From the NCBI RefSeq assembly GCF_010365055.1, contig NZ_JAAFHA010000023.1, positions 1 through 44,590 on the forward strand: a DNA stretch of 44,590 nt, written 5' to 3'. How positions within the stretch are numbered: the stretch's first letter is position 1; the number at the start of each line of letters is the position of its first letter. Below the pieces are notes generated by a model that was given only the letters and a program-made list of their open reading frames with translations, had not been told where the DNA came from and did not search any database. A program made the translations under genes and the position numbers. This document shows positions 16,786 to 25,442 of this stretch, piece after piece. The DNA is from Rhodoferax sp. (lineage in GTDB: Bacteria; Pseudomonadota; Gammaproteobacteria; Burkholderiales; Burkholderiaceae_C).

Positions 16786-18603
16786 CTACTCAGCCGTCGA
16801 TTGCTGCAGCGCCCACATCTGTGCATACCTTCCATTCGCCGCCAGCAACGCCGCATGCGTGCCCCGCTCCAGAATCCTCCCGGCGTCCATCACCAGAATC
16901 TCGTGCGCGTCCACCACCGTGGACAGTCGGTGCGCAATCACCAGCGTGGTCTTGTTCTGCGCCACGCTTTGCAGCTCGGCCTGAATGGCGCGCTCGTTGG
17001 CGGAGTCCAGCGCGGAAGTGGCTTCGTCAAAGATCAAAATCGGCGGGTTCTTCAGCAGGGTGCGGGCAATCGCCACGCGCTGCTTTTCGCCGCCGGACAG
17101 TTTGAGCCCACGCTCGCCCACCATGGTGTCGTAGCCCTTGGGAGTGGCGCTGATGAAGTTGTGGATGTGGGCGCTGCGTGCCGCCTCTTCGACTTGCTCG
17201 CGCGTGGCACCGGGTTTGCCGTAGGCAATGTTGTATTCCACCGTGTCATTGAACAGCACCGTGTCTTGCGGCACGATGCCGATGGCCTGGCGCACAGACG
17301 CTTGGGTGACCTGCTTGATGTCCTGCCCGGCAATCAGAATCTGGCCCTGCTGCACGTCGTAAAAGCGAAACAACAGGCGCGCCAGCGTCGATTTGCCCGA
17401 GCCCGACGGCCCGACCACCGCCACGGTCTTGCCCGCTGGAATCTCGAAACTGATGTCGTGCAGGATGGGACGCGCCGGGTCATACGCAAAATCGACGTGG
17501 CTGAATGTGACATTGGCGCCATCGACCCTGAGCGGTTGCGCACCGGGCACGTCGGCAATCTCGCGCTCGCGCTCCATCAGCGTGAACATCTTGTCCAGAT
17601 CCGTCAGGCTCTGCTTGATCTCGCGGTACAGCACGCCCAGGAAACCCAGCGGAATGTAGAGCTGGATCATGAAGGCGTTGACCATCACCAAGTCACCCAG
17701 CGTCATGTGACCCGCCACCACGCCTTGCGTTGCGCGCCACAGCATGGCGACCAGGCCAGTGGCGATGATGAGTTGCTGGCCGGTGTTGAGCAGACTCAGG
17801 GTGCGCTGGCTCTTGAGCGCAGCCAGGCGGTAGTTCTTCAGGTTCTCGTCATAGCGTGTGGCCTCGAACTCCTCGTTGTTGAAGTACTTGACGGTCTCGA
17901 AATTCAGCAGCGAGTCGATCGCCCGGCTGTGCGCCTTGGAGTCGAGCTCGTTCATGACCTTGCGAAACTGGGTGCGCCACTCGGTCACGGTCACGGTGAA
18001 GCTGATGTAGAACACCAGCGCAATGATGGTGATCAGGGCAAACCAGATGTCGAACTTGACCGCCAGGTAGGTCAGCACCATGGTCACTTCGATCAGCGTC
18101 GGGATGATGCTGTAGAGCGAATACGAGATCAGCGAATTGACCGCGCGCGTGCCGCGCTCGATGTCGCGCGTGAGGCCGCCGGTCTGGCGCTCCAGGTGAA
18201 AGCGCAGGCTCAGGGCATGCAGGTGGCGAAACACCTGCAGCGAGATCGTGCGCGACGCGCCCTCGGTGGCTTTGGCAAACACCAGTTCGCGCAACTCGGC
18301 AAACAAGGTGGTGGACAAGCGCAGCAAGCCGTAGGCCAGCAGCAAGGCGGCCGGCACCACCAGCAAGGCGGTGGCGTCGATGCCGCCCTTGGGGTTCATG
18401 GTGTCGATCAGCTGCTTGAGCAACAAGGGCACACCGACGTTGGCGGTCTTGGCGCCCACCATGAACGCCAGCGCCGCCATCACGCGGTACTTGTATTCCC
18501 ACAGATACGGGAACAAGCGCTTGAGCGTGGCCCAGTCTGAGCGGGTGGCGCCGGGGGCGGATGCTGAAGGGGCGCCGTGGTAGGCGGATGAATGGCGGCT
18601 CAT
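16786..18603 (-). CDS. ATM1-type ABC exporter (membrane and ATPase domains fused)
   Basis: This half-transporter of 605 residues has a six-helix membrane domain (about residues 30-320) and a C-terminal ATPase domain. The ATPase has Walker A GPSGSGKSTLARLLFRFYD (about 395-413), signature LSGGEKQRVAIA, Walker B ILIFDEATSALDS and the H-loop IAHRLST. The membrane domain resembles ATM1/ABCB7/AtmA exporters, which move glutathione-linked or heavy-metal compounds out of the cytoplasm. It would act as a homodimer. The ATG at 18603 is preferred to a TTG three codons upstream. It is divergent from the thioesterase gene with 35 bases between the starts. Its last roughly 90 codons are duplicated at 13899-14180. 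Confidence 0.92.
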   Translation of the reverse strand: MSRHSSAYHGAPSASAPGATRSDWATLKRLFPYLWEYKYRVMAALAFMVGAKTANVGVPLLLKQLIDTMNPKGGIDATALLVVPAALLLAYGLLRLSTTLFAELRELVFAKATEGASRTISLQVFRHLHALSLRFHLERQTGGLTRDIERGTRAVNSLISYSLYSIIPTLIEVTMVLTYLAVKFDIWFALITIIALVFYISFTVTVTEWRTQFRKVMNELDSKAHSRAIDSLLNFETVKYFNNEEFEATRYDENLKNYRLAALKSQRTLSLLNTGQQLIIATGLVAMLWRATQGVVAGHMTLGDLVMVNAFMIQLYIPLGFLGVLYREIKQSLTDLDKMFTLMEREREIADVPGAQPLRVDGANVTFSHVDFAYDPARPILHDISFEIPAGKTVAVVGPSGSGKSTLARLLFRFYDVQQGQILIAGQDIKQVTQASVRQAIGIVPQDTVLFNDTVEYNIAYGKPGATREQVEEAARSAHIHNFISATPKGYDTMVGERGLKLSGGEKQRVAIARTLLKNPPILIFDEATSALDSANERAIQAELQSVAQNKTTLVIAHRLSTVVDAHEILVMDAGRILERGTHAALLAANGRYAQMWALQQSTAE

Positions 18604-18638
18604 GGGGGACAATCTGAAAAACTACCTCGATTGTGCCC

Positions 18639-19076
18639 ATGTCCACCGCCCCGAACCCAAACACCCCTAACAGCCGCGCGCCCAGCGTGCAGTTGCCCAC
18701 CGACCAAGAACTGGTGCTCAAGGTCATCCCGATGCCTGGCGACTGCAATGCCAATGGCGACATTTTTGGCGGCTGGGTCATGGCCCACGTCGACCTGGCG
18801 GGCTCGGTGGTGCCGGCGCGCTATGCCGGCGGGCGCATGGCCACGGTGGCGGTGAACGAGTTTGTCTTCAAGCACCCGGTGCGTGTGGGCGATATTCTGT
18901 CGTTCTTCGCCAAGTTGACGCGCATCGGTCGCACCTCGATCACGGTGAAGGTGGAGGTCTTTGCCGAACGCTATGGCTCACAGGGCGAGTACACCAAGGT
19001 GACGGAAGCGTCCCTCACCTATGTGGCCATTGATGAAGCGGGCCTGCCGCGTGAAGTGCCTAAAAGGGCAATTTGA
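18639..19076 (+). CDS. yciA: YciA-type acyl-CoA thioesterase
   Basis: This 145-residue hotdog-fold protein hydrolyses acyl-CoA esters to free acid and CoA. It closely follows E. coli YciA: ELVLKVIPMPGDCNANGDIF then GGWVMAHVDLAGSVV (about residues 24-58), and FKHPVRVGDILSFFAKLTRI. The aspartate in NANGDIFGGW is the catalytic residue of the family. The ATG at 18639 (MSTAPN) is preferred to a GTG two codons upstream. It is divergent from the ABC exporter with a very short intergenic space, so the two promoters must overlap each other's 5' ends. A dispersed repeat begins 4 bases after its stop. Confidence 0.93.
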   Translation: MSTAPNPNTPNSRAPSVQLPTDQELVLKVIPMPGDCNANGDIFGGWVMAHVDLAGSVVPARYAGGRMATVAVNEFVFKHPVRVGDILSFFAKLTRIGRTSITVKVEVFAERYGSQGEYTKVTEASLTYVAIDEAGLPREVPKRAI

Positions 19077-19080
19077 TATT

Positions 19081-19126
19081 GCTATATATTAAATAGCTTT
19101 CTACCTATATTCCACGGGGGCCAGAG
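19081..19126 (+). repeat. Dispersed ~45-bp repeat, intergenic copy
   Basis: GCTATATATTAAATAGCTTT, then CTACCTATATTCCACGGGGG, then CCAGAG. It starts 4 bases after the thioesterase stop, in the space between two convergent genes. Confidence 0.8.
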
Positions 19127-19170
19127 CCCGTTTTATATCTTGACTGCGGCGGCGTGCCCCATGACAAGCT

Positions 19171-20442
19171 TCAGTCATGCGCAGGCGCCGTCGACCGCCC
19201 CAGGCGCCAACCGAGCAAGCCCCACACCACGGCCACCGGCACGGCCAGCAGCGCAATGGCGCCGGCCGCCAGGCCGAGCGCGGCAAAGCCGGCGTAGAGC
19301 CAACCGCTGACAAGGTCGCCGCCGCGGTAGACGGCCGCGTCGATAAAGGCCTTGGATTTGTAGCGTTGTTCACGGCTGACACGCGTGAACAGCACCTCGC
19401 GCGCCGGCTTGGCGAGCGCGTGGCGGCTGCTGTCGTAGAGCACCCGAACAATCATCAGCGCGCTCAGTGTGACGACCGTCGGTGCCGCGCCAAGCGCCAG
19501 GAAGCCAAGCGCCGCCACGGCCGGCAGCAGCGCCAGCGTCAGGCCGATACCGAGTCGGGCCAGGATGTGCGCGGTGAAAAATGCCTGCGTGACGATGGTG
19601 ACCGCATTGACCGCGAGATCGATGCGTGCCAGAAACGCCCGGCGCAGTGCACGGTCAGAGATCGCCTCGCCAAGAAGGTGTGACTGCACGAAATACAGGA
19701 TGGTCGAGGCGAAAGTCATCAGCAGAATCCACAGCGCAATGTTGCGCAGCGCAGGGTCGCGCAAGACCGGCACAATGCCGCTCCAGGCGCTGCCACCGAT
19801 GCGCGGCTCGGGCTCGCGGTTCAGTGTCTCGGGCGCGTGCGCGGCGCGGCGGTCGAGCGCGCGGGCCAGCCAGCACGCACCTTCCAGCGGTGGCACCGCC
19901 AACAGCAGCAGCAGAAACACCGGCAGCTGCGAGGCCAGTGCGGCGGTGCTGGCCGAGCCAACGACAGCGCCAAGCGATGAGCCGACGGCGATAAAGCCGA
20001 ACAGTCGCTTGCCTTGTTCGTCGCGGAACAAATCGACAATGAAGCCCCAGAACACGGTGACCACGAACAACGCAAAGACGCTGGTCCACACGTAAAAAAT
20101 CCGGTCAATCCATGGCCGTGCCGACTGTGGCAGCAAGGTGAGCGCGGCATAAAAGCCGATCAAGTTGACGGCAAAAAAACGGTTGGCCAGAGGAATGAAC
20201 ACGGCCCGCGGCCACCTTGACACCGCCGCCGAATACAGCGGCACGGCCAGCAGCATGACGAAAAACACCGCTGTCCACAAGAATTGCAGGTTGCCCCGGT
20301 CGGCGGCGCCGATCTCATCGCGCACCGGTCGCAACAGGTAGTAGGCGAACAGGATGCAAAACCCGTAGGCGGTCGCGAGCAGCAAGGGCACGGCTTCGCC
20401 CGGCCGTACCGGAGCGGCGCGTTGGAACAAGTTGGCAGGCAT
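19171..20442 (-). CDS. NTP/NDP exchange transporter-like membrane protein
   Basis: This 423-residue protein has about 12 hydrophobic segments. The motif ILFAYYLLRPVRDEIG (about residues 29-44) and the later YDSSRHALAKPAREVLFTRVSR (residues about 340-361) are typical of the bacterial group related to plastid/rickettsial ATP/ADP translocases. Whether these free-living homologues exchange nucleotides is not established. The ATG at 20442 (MPANLFQ) was chosen; a GTG five codons upstream is possible. The aldo/keto reductase gene ends 18 bases upstream, so the two may share a transcript. Confidence 0.75.
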   Translation of the reverse strand: MPANLFQRAAPVRPGEAVPLLLATAYGFCILFAYYLLRPVRDEIGAADRGNLQFLWTAVFFVMLLAVPLYSAAVSRWPRAVFIPLANRFFAVNLIGFYAALTLLPQSARPWIDRIFYVWTSVFALFVVTVFWGFIVDLFRDEQGKRLFGFIAVGSSLGAVVGSASTAALASQLPVFLLLLLAVPPLEGACWLARALDRRAAHAPETLNREPEPRIGGSAWSGIVPVLRDPALRNIALWILLMTFASTILYFVQSHLLGEAISDRALRRAFLARIDLAVNAVTIVTQAFFTAHILARLGIGLTLALLPAVAALGFLALGAAPTVVTLSALMIVRVLYDSSRHALAKPAREVLFTRVSREQRYKSKAFIDAAVYRGGDLVSGWLYAGFAALGLAAGAIALLAVPVAVVWGLLGWRLGRSTAPAHD

Positions 20443-20460
20443 CGATGCGCCGTCCACGAC

Positions 20461-21465
20461 TCAAACGCTGAACAGCTCGGCGTGGCGGCGCCAAAAAGCG
20501 GCATCGGGAACGTGACCGGCACCGGCACGGGCGTTGTCGGCCATGTGCTCGGGGCGGCTGGTGCCGGGAATCGCGCAGGTTACGGCCGGCTGGCTGAGCA
20601 CAAACTTGAGCAACAGCTGCGCCCAGCTGGTCGCGCCGAGCGCGCCCGCCCAAGGTGGCAGCGGCCGGTCGCGCAGGCGCCGCAGCAGCCCACCGCCGCC
20701 AAAAGGCCGGTTGATCAGCACCGCCATGCCGCGCTCGGCGGCCAGGGGCAATATGCGCCGCTCGGCGTCGCGCTCATCGAGCGAGTAGTTCAGCTGCACG
20801 AAGTCAAAACGCTCGGCGCGAATCACAGCTTCGAGCTCGCCGTAGGCAGCGGCGGTGTAGTGCGTGATGCCGAGGTAGCGAATCCGGCCGGCCGCCTTCC
20901 AGTCGCGCAGCGTGGCGAGCTGGGTGCGCCAGTCGACCAGGTTGTGGATTTGCATCAGGTCGATTCGCTCGGTCTGCAGGAGGCGCAGCGATTCATTCAT
21001 CTGGCGCAGGCCCTCGGCGCGGCCGCGTATCCAGACCTTGGTTGCGACGAACGCTTTGGCGCGGCTGCCCGCGGCGGCCAGCAATTCGCCGGTGACCGCC
21101 TCGGCGCGACCGTACATCGGCGAGCTGTCGATCACCGAGCCACCGGCGTCAAACAAGGCCTGCAACACGGCGGGCAAACGGCAGTATTCGTCAGAACCGG
21201 GAGCTGCGTCGAAGCCTTGCCAGGTGCCCAGGCCGATGACGGGAAGCGCTTCGCCGCTGGCCGGAATTCGCCGGCTGAGCATGGGTGTCGTCGACAATTT
21301 GGTACGTGACTCCGGCGCCAAGGGTGCCGCGACCTGGGCGCGTAGCGGGCCGCTAACGCCGGTCATCGCCAGCGTGGCGGCACCGGCGGCAAAGCGCAGG
21401 AACTGCGCGCGGCCAATAGCGCCGAACCCGCAGGACGCAATGAGTTGATCAGGCCGAGCGTTCAT
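20461..21465 (-). CDS. Aldo/keto reductase with N-terminal export-like signal
   Basis: This 334-residue protein has an aldo/keto reductase barrel: GGSVIDSSPMYGRAE holds the Asp and Tyr, FVATKVW the Lys and QIHNLV the His of the catalytic tetrad. The N-terminus carries a Tat-like signal, GRAQFLRFAAGAATLAMTGV and SGPLRAQVA (about residues 18-46). One arginine of the twin-arginine pair is replaced by alanine, so export by Tat is uncertain. The ATG at 21465 has a GGGAG ribosome-binding site 5 bases upstream. The transporter-like gene follows at 18 bases. Substrate unknown. Confidence 0.87.
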   Translation of the reverse strand: MNARPDQLIASCGFGAIGRAQFLRFAAGAATLAMTGVSGPLRAQVAAPLAPESRTKLSTTPMLSRRIPASGEALPVIGLGTWQGFDAAPGSDEYCRLPAVLQALFDAGGSVIDSSPMYGRAEAVTGELLAAAGSRAKAFVATKVWIRGRAEGLRQMNESLRLLQTERIDLMQIHNLVDWRTQLATLRDWKAAGRIRYLGITHYTAAAYGELEAVIRAERFDFVQLNYSLDERDAERRILPLAAERGMAVLINRPFGGGGLLRRLRDRPLPPWAGALGATSWAQLLLKFVLSQPAVTCAIPGTSRPEHMADNARAGAGHVPDAAFWRRHAELFSV

Positions 21466-21645
21466 GGGGTCTCCCGGATTCAATGGCACCCGACACAGCG
21501 GGCAGTGCCGGGTAAGACTGCAGAAGCGGTGGCTGAGTTCCCTGGCACCGCCTGTTTGTCACGCAACGCGATTGCACCCGTTTGGGCGAGTGGCGGACAG
21601 GCAGTTTTTGCAGAAGCCAGCGCCCAACAGACAGCCGTACGTTTA

Positions 21646-21690
21646 CTACGATTTATATAGCTGCTTGCGCTTATTCCACGCGGGCTAGAG
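21646..21690 (+). repeat. Dispersed ~45-bp repeat, intergenic copy
   Basis: CTACGATTTATATAGCTGCT, then TGCGCTTATTCCACGCGGGC, then TAGAG. This is close to the consensus. It lies between the aldo/keto reductase and the crotonase-family gene, 12 bases beyond the latter's stop. Confidence 0.8.
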
Positions 21691-21701
21691 GTCAATTTGG
21701 C

Positions 21702-22517
21702 CTAAAACTCTCCGTGCCGGCCACCGCCGGCAGCAAAGCGCACCGCTCCCTGTAGACCATCATCAATACATTGCTTGCCACGCTCCCACTCCTGGTGCAG
21801 GGCGTGCGGTAGCGGCAAGTCCCACTGGGTGTAGGCGCTCATGCGGTCGGCCAGCATGGTCTTTTGTGGAAAGCTGGCCAGTTGCTGCGCCAGCACCAGC
21901 GCCGCTTCCAGCGCCTGGCCCGCAGGCACAACACGGTTGCACAAGCCCATTTGCAGTGCCTCGGCCGCCTCCACCTTGCGCCCGGTCAGAATCAGGTCCA
22001 GGGCGTGTCCCATGCCGATCAGCCGGGGCAGCCGCACGGTGCCGCCATCGATTAACGGCACACCGAAGCGACGGCAGAACACGCCAAAGTAAGCGTCCTC
22101 CTCCATCACCCGCATGTCGCACCACAGCGCCAGCTCCATGCCACCGGCCACGGCGGCACCGCTGACGGCGGCAATCACCGGCTTGGATAACAGCAGGCGC
22201 GATGGCCCCATTGGGCCCAGTGGACCGGGGGGCACACAGTCGTCCGGCAAGAACGCCAGCCCTGCCAGCGGGCTCTGCTGATCTGCATCGGCCTGCTGCG
22301 CCAGGCGGGCACCGGCCTGCAAATCCCATCCTGCGCAGAAGTGGCCATGAGCACCATGAAACACGGCCACCCGCGCATTCTCATCGGCCTCAAACGCCAG
22401 AAAGGCCGCATGCAGCTCACGGGCCGTGCTCGCGTCCACGGCATTGCGTACATCGGGACGATTCAGCGTCACGACGGTAATGGCGCCGTGGTGGGAGATG
22501 TCAACGGGTTTATTCAT
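21702..22517 (-). CDS. Crotonase/enoyl-CoA hydratase family protein
   Basis: This 271-residue protein has the crotonase fold. TLNRPDVRNAV lies near the N-terminus, the oxyanion-hole loop HGHFCAGWDL at about residues 58-67, and the second oxyanion segment AAVAGGMELALWCDMRV at about 119-135. The region YFGVFCRRFGVPLIDGGTVR does not show the Gln-Pro-Glu that places one catalytic glutamate in true enoyl-CoA hydratases. This version may therefore catalyse another crotonase reaction. It is divergent from livH with about 130 bases between them, and the acyl-CoA synthetase gene lies in the same neighbourhood. Both suggest acyl-CoA metabolism. Confidence 0.88.
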   Translation of the reverse strand: MNKPVDISHHGAITVVTLNRPDVRNAVDASTARELHAAFLAFEADENARVAVFHGAHGHFCAGWDLQAGARLAQQADADQQSPLAGLAFLPDDCVPPGPLGPMGPSRLLLSKPVIAAVSGAAVAGGMELALWCDMRVMEEDAYFGVFCRRFGVPLIDGGTVRLPRLIGMGHALDLILTGRKVEAAEALQMGLCNRVVPAGQALEAALVLAQQLASFPQKTMLADRMSAYTQWDLPLPHALHQEWERGKQCIDDGLQGAVRFAAGGGRHGEF

Positions 22518-22568
22518 CGCGACATGATGACGGGTTTTTGCGATTAATTGTGCTCAGCTGTCGCCAGC

Positions 22569-22598
22569 CCGACAGGGCGTCGGTAAAAACCCTGTCGG
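22569..22598. promoter_or_regulatory. 9-base perfect inverted repeat upstream of livH
   Basis: CCGACAGGG and CCCTGTCGG are separated by 12 bases, about 50 bases before the livH start in the divergent region with the crotonase gene. It could be an operator for both genes or a hairpin in the livH leader RNA. No U-run follows, so it is not a terminator. Confidence 0.45.
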
Positions 22599-22648
22599 TC
22601 TTCGCCCGCATCGCCGGTATAAACAAGGCTTCGTCAACAGGAGACAAA

Positions 22649-23524
22649 GTGCAGCTTCTACAACTGGTGATCAGCGGCATCGCACAAGGGTGCATTTACG
22701 GACTGATCGCATTGGGCTTCGTGCTCATCTACAAAGCCACCGAGACCGTGAGCTTCGCCCAGGGCGAGCTGATGATGCTGGGCGCGTTCGGTGGCTTGGC
22801 GGGCATGACGATGCTCGGCTTTCCGTACTGGCTCTCGGTGCTGTGCGCCATCGCCGCCATGGCGCTGTTCGGCGTGGTGCTGGAGCGCCTGGTGATCCGC
22901 CCGATCCTGGGGCAACCGGCGTTTTCCATCGTCATGCTGACCATCGGCATTGGCTATGTGGCGCGCGGGCTGATCACCATGATTCCCAATATCGGGACCG
23001 AGACGCACATGCTGCCGGTGCCCTACAAGGACGAGATCTGGCAGCTGGCGGGTCTGGTGCTCAACGTCGAGCAGATGGTGGTGATTGGCGCCACCGGCGT
23101 GCTGTGCACGCTGCTTTACGCTCTGTTTCGTTACAGCAAGCTCGGCATCGCCATGCAGGCTGCGTCGCAGAACCAGCTGGCCGCCTACTACATGGGCATT
23201 CCGGTCAAAAGGCTCAACGGCATTGCCTGGGGCTTGGCCGCAGCAGTGGCCGCCATTGCCGGCCTGCTGCTGGCCCCCATTACCTTTGTGCATGCCAACA
23301 TGGGCTTCATCGGCCTGAAGGCCTTTCCGGCCGCCGTGGTCGGCGGCTTCGGCAGCCTGCCGGGCGCCATCGTGGGCGGCTTGATCATCGGCATTGTGGA
23401 GTCGCTCTCGGGCTTCTACCTGCCCGACGGCTTCAAGGACACCGCCGCCTACATCGTGGTGCTCATCATGCTGGTGGTCAAACCCAACGGCTTGTTCGGC
23501 GAGAAATTGAGCAAGAAAGTATGA
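22649..23524 (+). CDS. livH: Branched-chain amino-acid-type ABC transporter permease LivH
   Basis: This 291-residue inner-membrane permease of the HAAT ABC family has about eight hydrophobic segments. The family motif is GLIALGFVLIYKATETVSFAQGE with a later GLKAFPAAVVGGFGSLPGAIVGG. The start is the GTG at 22649 preceded by AGGAGA; an upstream ATG at 22538 would add residues unlike the family. It overlaps livM by ATGA. With LivM it forms the transmembrane pore of an uptake system whose substrate may be an amino acid, aromatic acid or fatty acid. The neighbouring acyl-CoA genes favour a carboxylic acid, by inference. Confidence 0.93.
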   Translation: MQLLQLVISGIAQGCIYGLIALGFVLIYKATETVSFAQGELMMLGAFGGLAGMTMLGFPYWLSVLCAIAAMALFGVVLERLVIRPILGQPAFSIVMLTIGIGYVARGLITMIPNIGTETHMLPVPYKDEIWQLAGLVLNVEQMVVIGATGVLCTLLYALFRYSKLGIAMQAASQNQLAAYYMGIPVKRLNGIAWGLAAAVAAIAGLLLAPITFVHANMGFIGLKAFPAAVVGGFGSLPGAIVGGLIIGIVESLSGFYLPDGFKDTAAYIVVLIMLVVKPNGLFGEKLSKKV

Positions 23525-24597
23525 GATTCATCTTCAAGACCGATTACGGCCAGGACGTCAACCTGGCCAAGCACGGCGGCCACCTCTTTTGGTACGGGGC
23601 TCTCCTGCTGACGCTGCTGCTGGCACCCTGGCTGGTGCAGGAGTACTGGCTGGCGCAACTGACCTTTGTGCTGATTTATGCGATTGCGGGCCTGGGCCTG
23701 ATGCTGCTGGCCGGGTTCACCGGCCTGTTCTCGCTCGGTCACGCCGCCTTTCTGGGCGTGGGCGCCTACACCCAGGCGGTGCTGACCAACATGGGCCTGC
23801 CGTTTCCATTGGCGCTCGCCTGCGCTGCCGGTCTGTCCGCGGCCGTGGGCCTGGTCGTGGGCTTGCCGGCGCTGCGGGTCAAGGGCATCTACCTGGGCAT
23901 CGCCACGCTGTCCTTCGGCTTCATCGTGGAAGAAGTGCTGGCGCGCTGGGAGTCGGTCACCGGCGGCAATGCGGGCATCCACATCAAGAAGCCGGACATG
24001 TTCGGCTGGACCTTGAACACGGGCGAGGAGTTTTATTTTCTGTGCTTGGGTCTCACGGTGCTGGCCACGCTGGGCATCTTGAACCTGCTGCGTTCACCCA
24101 CCGGGCGCGCCTTTGTCGCCATCCGCGACTCCGAGATTTCGGCCCAGAGCATGGGCATTCACCTGGCCTATTACAAGACACTGTCCTTTTCCCTGTCCGC
24201 CGCGCTGGCGGGAATAGCCGGCGCCCTGTATGCGCACCAGCTGCAGTTCATCTCACCCGACCAGTTCAACATCCTGCAGTCGATCGACCTGTTGCTGATG
24301 ATCGTGATCGGTGGCGTCGGCTCGGTGCATGGCGCCTTTCTGGGCGCCATCTTCCTGATCACCATGCCGCAGGCCATTTCCATGGTGAAGGACTATTTGC
24401 CGCCCGCCATCGGTCAGGCGCCCGGCCTGCAGGGCCTGGTCTATGGCGTGGTACTGGTGGTCTTTGTGCTGTTCGAGCCAATGGGGCTGTATGGGCGCTG
24501 GCTCAAGATTCGCACCTATTTGCAGATGTTCCCTTTTTACCGTAAAGGCATGTTCAAGCGGCAAAAATCCTTCCAAAAATCGGATCGGCTGAAATGA
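23521..24597 (+). CDS. livM: Branched-chain amino-acid-type ABC transporter permease LivM
   Basis: This 358-residue second permease of the HAAT system has about ten hydrophobic segments. The motifs are AIAGLGLMLLAGFTGLFSLGHAAF (about residues 54-77), GLPALRVKGIYLGIATLSFGF and GGVGSVHGAFLGA near the C-terminus. It starts with ATG at 23521, overlapping livH, and its end overlaps livG by ATGA. A longer open frame begins upstream at 22690 but lies within livH and is a shadow. Confidence 0.93.
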   Translation: MRFIFKTDYGQDVNLAKHGGHLFWYGALLLTLLLAPWLVQEYWLAQLTFVLIYAIAGLGLMLLAGFTGLFSLGHAAFLGVGAYTQAVLTNMGLPFPLALACAAGLSAAVGLVVGLPALRVKGIYLGIATLSFGFIVEEVLARWESVTGGNAGIHIKKPDMFGWTLNTGEEFYFLCLGLTVLATLGILNLLRSPTGRAFVAIRDSEISAQSMGIHLAYYKTLSFSLSAALAGIAGALYAHQLQFISPDQFNILQSIDLLLMIVIGGVGSVHGAFLGAIFLITMPQAISMVKDYLPPAIGQAPGLQGLVYGVVLVVFVLFEPMGLYGRWLKIRTYLQMFPFYRKGMFKRQKSFQKSDRLK

Positions 24598-25442
24598 GTA
24601 TTGCCATGAACCCATCCCCTGCCCAACCTGCGTCTCAAGCCCTTTTGTCGGCCAGGCAATTGAGCGTGCGCTTCGGCGGCGTGCTGGCGGTCAACAACGT
24701 CAGTTTTGATGTCAAACAAGGTGAGGTCTTCACCCTGATTGGCCCCAACGGCGCGGGCAAGACCACCGTGTTCAATTTGATCAGCCGCATCTACACGCCA
24801 ACCGCTGGCGAGATCGATTACCTCGGACCGCAGGGGATCATCCGGCTGACCGATCAGCCACCACAAAATGTGGCTGGGTTGGGCATTGCGCGCACTTTTC
24901 AGAACATCGAGCTATTCGAGCACGCCACCGTGCTGCATAACCTGCTGATCGGTCGCCATACACAGCGCAAAACCGGACTCTGGCAAGACCTGTTTTTCAC
25001 CCGGACAGCACGCGAGGCCGAGCTCAAGGCGCGCGAAAAAGCCGAAGAGATCATCGAATTTCTTGATCTGCAGCATCACCGTGACTCCATGGTGGCGGGA
25101 CTGCCTTACGGCGTGCGCAAGGTGGTTGAAGTGGCGCGGGCCTTGTGCACTGAGCCCAAGCTGCTGCTGCTCGATGAACCCTCAAGCGGCCTGAATGTGG
25201 AGGAGACCGACGACATGGCCTTCTGGATTGCCGATATTAAAAACGATCTCGGCATCACGGTGCTGATGGTGGAACACGACATGACACTGGTCTCCAAGGT
25301 TTCCGACCGCGTGCTGGCGATGAATCAGGGCGAGGTGCTCGCCATGGGCACGCCGCGTGAAGTGCAAAACGATCCTGGCGTGATCGAAGCCTACCTTGGC
25401 TCGGTAGATGACGTGTCTTCTCTGCGGAGGCAAACGGCATGA
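24594..25442 (+). CDS. livG: Branched-chain amino-acid-type ABC transporter ATP-binding protein LivG
   Basis: This 282-residue ATPase has Walker A LIGPNGAGKTTVFNLIS (about residues 49-65), the short LivG-type signature region LPYGVRKVVEVARAL, Walker B LLLLDEPSSGLN and the H-loop MVEHDMTLV. The LPYG in place of the canonical LSGG is normal for LivG. It overlaps livM and livF by ATGA, so livHMGF is one translationally coupled operon. It powers uptake together with LivF. Confidence 0.94.
   Translation: MSIAMNPSPAQPASQALLSARQLSVRFGGVLAVNNVSFDVKQGEVFTLIGPNGAGKTTVFNLISRIYTPTAGEIDYLGPQGIIRLTDQPPQNVAGLGIARTFQNIELFEHATVLHNLLIGRHTQRKTGLWQDLFFTRTAREAELKAREKAEEIIEFLDLQHHRDSMVAGLPYGVRKVVEVARALCTEPKLLLLDEPSSGLNVEETDDMAFWIADIKNDLGITVLMVEHDMTLVSKVSDRVLAMNQGEVLAMGTPREVQNDPGVIEAYLGSVDDVSSLRRQTA

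Noticed and set aside
16801..18540. Long plus-strand ORF of 579 codons
   Set aside because: It is antisense to the ABC exporter with complete ATPase motifs. Its composition (His, Gln, Arg, Gly) is typical of a GC-rich shadow frame.
20284..21309. Plus-strand ORF of 341 codons
   Set aside because: It covers the opposite strand of the transporter and aldo/keto reductase genes, which have clear family motifs. It has no recognisable domain.
22690..23520. Upstream extension of the livM frame through livH
   Set aside because: The extension translates to low-complexity Arg/His/Gly sequence. The family N-terminus of LivM starts at 23521, overlapping the livH stop.
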